This document shows positions 8,183 through 10,000 of a stretch of DNA of 10,000 nucleotides, one piece after another. Position numbers and translations under genes: made by a program. Below the pieces are notes generated by a model. It was not told the DNA's origin and did no database searches. It worked only from the letters and a program-made list of their open reading frames with translations. Numbering within the stretch: the stretch's first letter is position 1; every line of letters begins with the position of its first letter. Source of the stretch: Halisarca cf. caerulea (taxonomy: Eukaryota; Porifera; Demospongiae; Chondrillida; Halisarcidae); the NCBI GenBank assembly GCA_963170055.1, contig CAUJGJ010000483.1:375001-385000 (forward strand). Direction: 5' to 3'.

Positions 8183-8333
8183 ATTTGTGTGTGTTGGTGT
8201 CTGTGCATGTGTGTGACACTGCAATTTCTTATCTGTATTTGATCAGTGTATGTGGATTTCCCGGTCACTCCCCCAGGGTCCGATCATTAGTCTCCTTCTT
8301 CATCCTTCCTAGGGTTATCAAAGCTTCCAGTAA
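3912..8333 (+). CDS. RBFOX: RBFOX-family RNA-binding splicing regulator
   Basis: A nuclear RNA-binding protein expected to bind (U)GCAUG in pre-mRNA and control alternative exons. Ten coding exons: 3912-4070, 4766-5176, 5663-5716, 5795-5887, 6147-6210, 6899-7079, 7678-7702, 7976-8022, 8088-8124, 8313-8333. All junctions are GT-AG and in phase, giving 363 aa. The single RRM spans about residues 171-245: RNP2 is LHVSNIPF and RNP1 is KGFGFVTL, and the Phe residues equivalent to those that contact UGCAUG in vertebrate RBFOX1 (IPF, GFGF) are kept, as is ERGSKGFGF. Residues 1-170 are acidic/Ser-rich and unlike vertebrate N-termini. The tail (261-363) is Tyr/Pro/Gly/Gln-rich with about 15 Tyr and no visible vertebrate-type Fox-1 C-terminal domain. 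Length is typical for the family. The ATG at 3912 has a good context (AAAATATGG). Which vertebrate paralogue is closest cannot be said; probably it is a pre-duplication orthologue. Confidence 0.95.
4071..4765. other. RBFOX-like intron 1, no second gene seen
   Basis: A 695-bp intron with donor gtgagt and acceptor actcttccag. Open frames inside it show no recognisable domain. The right half is the CTAT/CTGT tetranucleotide tract listed separately. Confidence 0.7.
4561..4752. repeat. Imperfect (TCTA/TCTG)n tetranucleotide tract
   Basis: A pyrimidine-rich array of TCTA and TCTG units with scattered interruptions, ending about 13 bp before the acceptor of RBFOX-like exon 2 and so probably overlapping its polypyrimidine/branch region. 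Confidence 0.92.
4766..5176 (+). CDS. RBFOX: RBFOX-like exon 2 (linker and start of RRM)
   Basis: Acceptor actcttccag and donor gtaggt at 5177; 137 codons, phase 0 to phase 0. It encodes a Ser/Glu/Pro-rich linker, then LKPKRLHVSNIPFRYREH, matching the family's beta1/alpha1 of the RRM, and ends at LRTLFG. The exon ends at the same RRM position as in vertebrate RBFOX genes. Confidence 0.97.
5263..5530. repeat. Two diverged GC-rich palindromic motifs in RBFOX-like intron 2
   Basis: The motif ACCTGTGGT...GGGG(g/a)aCCCC occurs at 5263-5289 and again at 5492-5517. Each can fold on itself. The second lies within a nested hairpin (ACCTGTG at 5492-5498 with CACAGGT at 5524-5530, and GGGG/CCCC inside). 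The first can also pair with TACCACA and CCCCTAT near 5324-5336. It may be a remnant of a small transposon or a structured intronic element. Confidence 0.45.
5663..5716 (+). CDS. RBFOX: RBFOX-like exon 3 (54 nt, RRM beta2)
   Basis: 18 codons reading AYGEVVDAEIIYNERGSK, equivalent to the vertebrate segment between alpha1 and RNP1. Acceptor catttacccag and donor gtacag, phase 0 to phase 0. Length and boundaries match the vertebrate 54-nt exon. Confidence 0.97.
5732..5737 (+). promoter_or_regulatory. TGCATG, candidate RBFOX autoregulatory site
   Basis: A perfect sense-strand TGCATG, 15 nt after the donor of exon 3 and 57 nt before the acceptor of the 93-nt exon, in a 78-bp intron. RBFOX proteins bind UGCAUG, and sites upstream of an exon generally promote its skipping in vertebrates. 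A TG-rich context raises the chance of a random occurrence. Confidence 0.5.
5795..5887 (+). CDS. RBFOX: RBFOX-like exon 4 (93 nt, RNP1)
   Basis: 31 codons starting GFGFVTLANSTDATRSKQ and ending GRRIE, carrying RNP1 and RRM helix alpha2. Phase 0 at both ends, so skipping keeps the frame while deleting residues 209-239 and destroying RNA binding. Size and boundaries match the vertebrate 93-nt autoregulated exon. Confidence 0.97.
5919..5979. repeat. (GT)n microsatellite in RBFOX-like intron 4
   Basis: About 30 uninterrupted GT units starting 31 nt after the donor of the 93-nt exon. In the transcript this is a UG repeat. Confidence 0.98.
6147..6210 (+). CDS. RBFOX: RBFOX-like exon 5 (end of RRM, RG/GG linker)
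   Basis: Acceptor ctttgttgtag and donor gtacgt at 6211; 64 nt ending in phase 1. The peptide starts VNYATPKSGGRGRTSGF: VNYAT replaces vertebrate VNNAT at the end of the RRM, followed by a short Gly/Arg linker instead of the conserved vertebrate sequence. Confidence 0.93.
6283..6458. repeat. 24-bp minisatellite in RBFOX-like intron 5
   Basis: Seven full 24-nt copies of GCTGGGTTGATGGCTGGACT plus GACA from 6283 to 6450 and a partial eighth. Since 24 is a multiple of 3 the array is open on both strands, giving artificial Ala/Gly/Leu or Asn/Pro/Ala repeat peptides that are not in frame with the RBFOX exons. Confidence 0.97.
6537..6542 (+). promoter_or_regulatory. TGCATG in RBFOX-like intron 5
   Basis: A second sense-strand RBFOX consensus site, 356 nt upstream of exon 6. 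One such site is expected by chance in this much sequence, so its significance is uncertain. Confidence 0.25.
6691..6887. repeat. 39-bp minisatellite running into the exon 6 acceptor
   Basis: Five copies of a 39-nt unit, GTGGTAGACTGCCGAGCTGT plus GGTCACGTTGGTGTGGGGT, become increasingly diverged to the right. The last copy starts at 6849 and its right end merges into the acceptor tract gttgtcttctacag at 6885-6898. The array supplies most of the last 200 bp of intron 5. Confidence 0.95.
6899..7079 (+). CDS. RBFOX: RBFOX-like exon 6 (Tyr-rich tail)
   Basis: Acceptor tcttctacag and donor gtgagt at 7080; phase 1 to phase 2. The peptide contains QNYNPSFASYNPQPPYGTMY and ends with NPYIYN. The Tyr/Pro/Asn/Gly composition is that of the low-complexity C-terminus of RBFOX proteins. 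Confidence 0.92.
7080..7677. other. RBFOX-like intron 6, no gene seen
   Basis: A 598-bp intron with donor gtgagt and a strong CTCC-rich pyrimidine tract (7651-7677) at the acceptor. A 10-bp inverted repeat (ATTTGGAGAT 7266-7275, ATCTCCAAAT 7395-7404) is within chance expectation. No exon or RNA gene was recognised. Confidence 0.7.
7678..7702 (+). CDS. RBFOX: RBFOX-like exon 7 (25-nt microexon)
   Basis: Acceptor ccctcctccag and donor gtgagt at 7703; phase 2 to phase 0. With the split codon it encodes TYTQTTSTA. Skipping it would shift the frame of the tail. Confidence 0.85.
7976..8022 (+). CDS. RBFOX: RBFOX-like exon 8
   Basis: Acceptor gtcattgatag and consensus donor gtaagt at 8023; phase 0 to phase 2. 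The peptide is SMGYNQGYSYVHPPH, continuing the Tyr-rich tail. The following intron is only 65 bp. Confidence 0.88.
8088..8124 (+). CDS. RBFOX: RBFOX-like exon 9
   Basis: Acceptor atgactctag and consensus donor gtaagt at 8125. With the split Gly codon it encodes GWTQPPYSNYPGP and ends in phase 0. Confidence 0.88.
8129..8181. repeat. (GT)n microsatellite directly after the exon 9 donor
   Basis: The donor gtaagt at 8125-8130 runs straight into about 26 GT units, so the transcribed UG repeat directly abuts the U1 site of the last intron. TGCATG occurs downstream at 8204-8209 in the same intron. Confidence 0.98.
8313..8333 (+). CDS. RBFOX: RBFOX-like last exon (stop codon)
   Basis: Acceptor with an excellent pyrimidine tract (ctccttcttcatccttcctag). 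The peptide is GYQSFQ followed by TAA at 8331-8333, continuing the PGP-GY composition. A competing acceptor at 8275-8276 (cactcccccag) would give GPIISLLLHPS and TAG at 8310-8312, in the same phase. Confidence 0.75.
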   Translation, partial: GYQSFQ

Positions 8334-8530
8334 AGATTGCAGACTTGTGTTGTTATTCTCATCTGAGACAAATGATATTCTGTTGACTATTTTATTGGTT
8401 TTTAGTTGTGATGGGAGGAAACCGCATAACCATCAGTGCACACACACCCTACCTTATGCAAGCATGGCACAGTGTCTCAAAAGTACGTCATTTTGTATTA
8501 TTACTATTAATACGGTTATGTATCAAGTAT

Positions 8531-8536
8531 AATAAA
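8531..8536 (+). terminator. Poly(A) signal AATAAA of the RBFOX-like gene
   Basis: A canonical AATAAA 198 bp after the stop codon, preceded by an AT-rich 3' UTR. It is the only AATAAA in the stretch between this gene and the next. Confidence 0.65.
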
Positions 8537-8544
8537 TGACGTCA
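8537..8544. promoter_or_regulatory. CRE palindrome TGACGTCA
   Basis: A perfect full cAMP-response element (CREB/ATF site), directly abutting the upstream poly(A) signal and 110 bp before the SRCR start codon. It is a plausible promoter element of the SRCR gene. Confidence 0.5.
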
Positions 8545-8554
8545 TAGAATGGAT

Positions 8555-8560
8555 CACGTG
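8555..8560. promoter_or_regulatory. E-box CACGTG in the SRCR gene promoter
   Basis: A palindromic CACGTG, 10 bp after the CRE and 94 bp before the SRCR ATG. The same hexamer lies just before the RBFOX-like ATG. Confidence 0.4.
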
Positions 8561-8654
8561 GGACATTTCATTTCCTGGTTAGCCTTCGGTGTAAAGGGTA
8601 CTCGGCTTAGTGGAGTCTCGCGTCTCTATTCAACCTTCATTAATTCGATCGGAA

Positions 8655-9161
8655 ATGTTCTCCAAGACACTTTTCATGTTATTTACCGTCATTCTAGGCT
8701 GTATAGCCGAGAAAGATGGGGACGTACGGCTTGTTAACGGCAAAGACAGCCAATCTGGGGCGGTAGAGGTCTTCTACAACCAACGATGGGGACGTGTGTG
8801 CGCGGACAGATTCTCAATCTACGATGCCGACGTGGTTTGCAAGCAGGTGTCTGGAAAATCTCTCCTAGAGCTAAAGAATGGCGAATATTCCTCATCCCTC
8901 CCGTATGTTGTGAACAAGATCACATGTCAGGGAAGCGAAACGTCCATCAGCCAATGCCACATAACTCCAGGCTCGCAATGCGTTTCGGATAGGTCAGCTG
9001 GAGTCAACTGTGGCGATCTCGGTGTAACGGGTACCCTCGGACTAGAAGCAGGAATCATCGCGGGGATCGTTGTGGCGTCTGTGTCTCTTGTTGGGGTCGG
9101 AATCCTGGCCGTGGGATGCCTCTACAGGAACGCCTGCTGCAAGGGCCCTTCGGTCGCGTGA
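8655..9161 (+). CDS. Single-SRCR-domain type I membrane protein, intronless
   Basis: 168 aa in one exon. Residues 1-18 form a signal peptide (MFSKTLFMLFTVILGCIA, likely cleavage before EKDG). An SRCR domain covers about 24-119: VRLVNG start, WGRVCAD at 45-51, DADVVCKQ at 58-64, then Cys91, Cys101, Cys109 and GVNC at 116-119. The six domain Cys (49, 62, 91, 101, 109, 119) without the C1 and C4 positions match group A. A hydrophobic helix at about 133-156 is followed by a 12-residue tail, YRNACCKGPSVA, whose paired Cys could be palmitoylated. It is predicted to be displayed on the cell surface with the SRCR domain outside. SRCR proteins act in ligand or microbe recognition and adhesion, but the ligand cannot be told. 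The open frame extends upstream to a GTG at 8610; the ATG at 8655 is chosen because it places the signal peptide at the N-terminus. No intron interrupts it, unusual beside the heavily split neighbours, so retrocopy origin or single-exon family expansion is possible. Confidence 0.9.
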   Translation: MFSKTLFMLFTVILGCIAEKDGDVRLVNGKDSQSGAVEVFYNQRWGRVCADRFSIYDADVVCKQVSGKSLLELKNGEYSSSLPYVVNKITCQGSETSISQCHITPGSQCVSDRSAGVNCGDLGVTGTLGLEAGIIAGIVVASVSLVGVGILAVGCLYRNACCKGPSVA

Positions 9162-9631
9162 GGCCGTCCATGAGCTCTCGTGAACTGTATAGTTTAATGT
9201 CCACGTCTATTTAGCTACAATAGGTTTGAGTGTGTAAAGTAGAAAGTTATAGTTTTCAATGCAGTTTGGTACTATCGGCAGACAATTTACAATCAGCCAT
9301 TTTGTTGATACATGGACTGCTGTTTAAGTTCTGGAGCATACATGATTTGTGAGCATGAATCAAGTAATCATTATTTTCTGAACCTGGTGAATCGTTTAGT
9401 AACAGCAGTATGTGATATATGCATGTATACTGAGGTTCACTGTGGTGCAACATATGTGAGGGTGGTCGCGCATTGCCAGAACCTTGTTTCTGACAAGGCA
9501 TTACATTGAAAATGCAGGATAGGGCAGCCTGTACCATACTGGTGTGTGTGTGTGTGTGTGTATGTGTGTAGTGTTGCACAACCAACCACCTTCCTTGTGT
9601 GTGGGGACATGTATTCCCATCGTGGACAGTC
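9162..9631. other. SRCR gene 3' flank, no gene seen
   Basis: AT-rich non-coding sequence containing the 3' UTR. No AATAAA or ATTAAA was found. It includes a (GT)n tract at 9542-9560. Short open frames have no recognisable content. Confidence 0.6.
9542..9560. repeat. Short (GT)n microsatellite
   Basis: An uninterrupted GT tract followed by TATGTGTGTA. Confidence 0.9.
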
Positions 9632-9778
9632 GAATCTGTCTATAGTGACCCATGTGGGACTATCCCCTGGGAAACAGTACATGTGAGATGCTACATCACA
9701 ACCTCCTGCCCCGCTTTACTTGGAGCCATTTTGACTGGTCTGTAAACCCTGTGCACAAGGTCACTATAATACTGAATC
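9632..9778. mobile_element. MITE-like inverted-repeat element
   Basis: The left end GAATCTGTCTATAGTGACC (9632-9650) and the right end GGTCACTATAATACTGAATC (9759-9778) are imperfect reverse complements, with 10 perfect bp innermost (TATAGTGACC) and about 7 of 9 matches outside plus one indel. The 147-bp length and lack of coding sequence fit a non-autonomous DNA transposon remnant. No clear target-site duplication flanks it, so the call is tentative. Confidence 0.35.
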
Positions 9779-9831
9779 CTTGATAGGTTGCTGATCCTAA
9801 ACCAATCAGTTTTCTATAATGAGATGGCACG

Positions 9832-9833
<2 letters not shown>

Positions 9834-9879
<46 letters not shown>

Positions 9880-10000
9880 TGTGTGTGTGTTGTGTGTGTG
9901 TGTTGTGTGTGTGTGTGTGTGTGTGGTGTGTGTGGGGGTGTGTATGTGTGTGTGGGGGTGTGTGCACGTATGTGTGCGTGTGCACATGTGCGTATGTGTG
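9834..10000. repeat. (TA)n/(TG)n microsatellite reaching the window edge
   Basis: A short TATATA run grades into a long TG/GT tract with TGTTG, GTATG, GGGGG and GCACG interruptions, more degenerate to the right. Confidence 0.95.

Noticed and set aside
8062..8532. Val/Cys-rich and His/Thr-rich open frames around the GT tract
   Set aside because: Dinucleotide repeat translation overlapping the last RBFOX intron and 3' UTR.
1..10000. tRNA, rRNA, retrotransposon or viral coding sequences
   Set aside because: I looked for reverse transcriptase, integrase, transposase and capsid-like motifs and for tRNA cloverleaf patterns on both strands and saw none.

Overview
The window is eukaryotic, animal-type DNA. 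Genes are split by GT-AG introns, the two best gene models are a metazoan RBFOX-family splicing regulator and an SRCR-domain membrane protein, and long introns are full of GT-rich micro- and minisatellites. Several introns are only 65-90 bp and intergenic gaps are about 240-390 bp, so the genome is compact. Together with an intronless SRCR gene, this makes an early-branching animal such as a sponge my best guess; that is an inference, not something the sequence proves. All supported genes are on the + strand.

Layout. 1-305: 16-bp GT-rich minisatellite. 306-680: no gene seen. 681-767: probable last coding exon of a gene entering from upstream. 1158-3672: a multi-exon gene of unknown function. 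Its exons join in consistent phase, and it encodes a short hydrophobic segment, a Gln-rich stretch and three TQT-type motifs that resemble dynein light chain LC8 sites. Its introns hold a 25/29-bp CCACCCACC array, a (CA)n tract and a striking 13-copy array of a 40-bp unit. 3912-8333: a complete RBFOX-like gene of ten coding exons (363 aa) with one RRM and a Tyr/Pro/Gly/Gln-rich tail. 8531-8560: a poly(A) signal abutting a CRE palindrome and an E-box. 8655-9161: an intronless type I membrane protein with one group A SRCR domain. 9162-10000: non-coding, with a MITE-like inverted-repeat element and a terminal (TG)n tract.

Most interesting observation. The RBFOX-like gene keeps the vertebrate RRM exon layout, with a 54-nt exon followed by a 93-nt exon, both phase 0. 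It also has a TGCATG, the RBFOX binding site, inside the 78-nt intron just before the 93-nt exon. Vertebrate RBFOX proteins autoregulate by skipping this exon to make an RNA-binding-dead isoform, so the same circuit may exist here. No operon-like or defence system is visible. The three neighbouring genes share orientation and close spacing but show no evident functional link.
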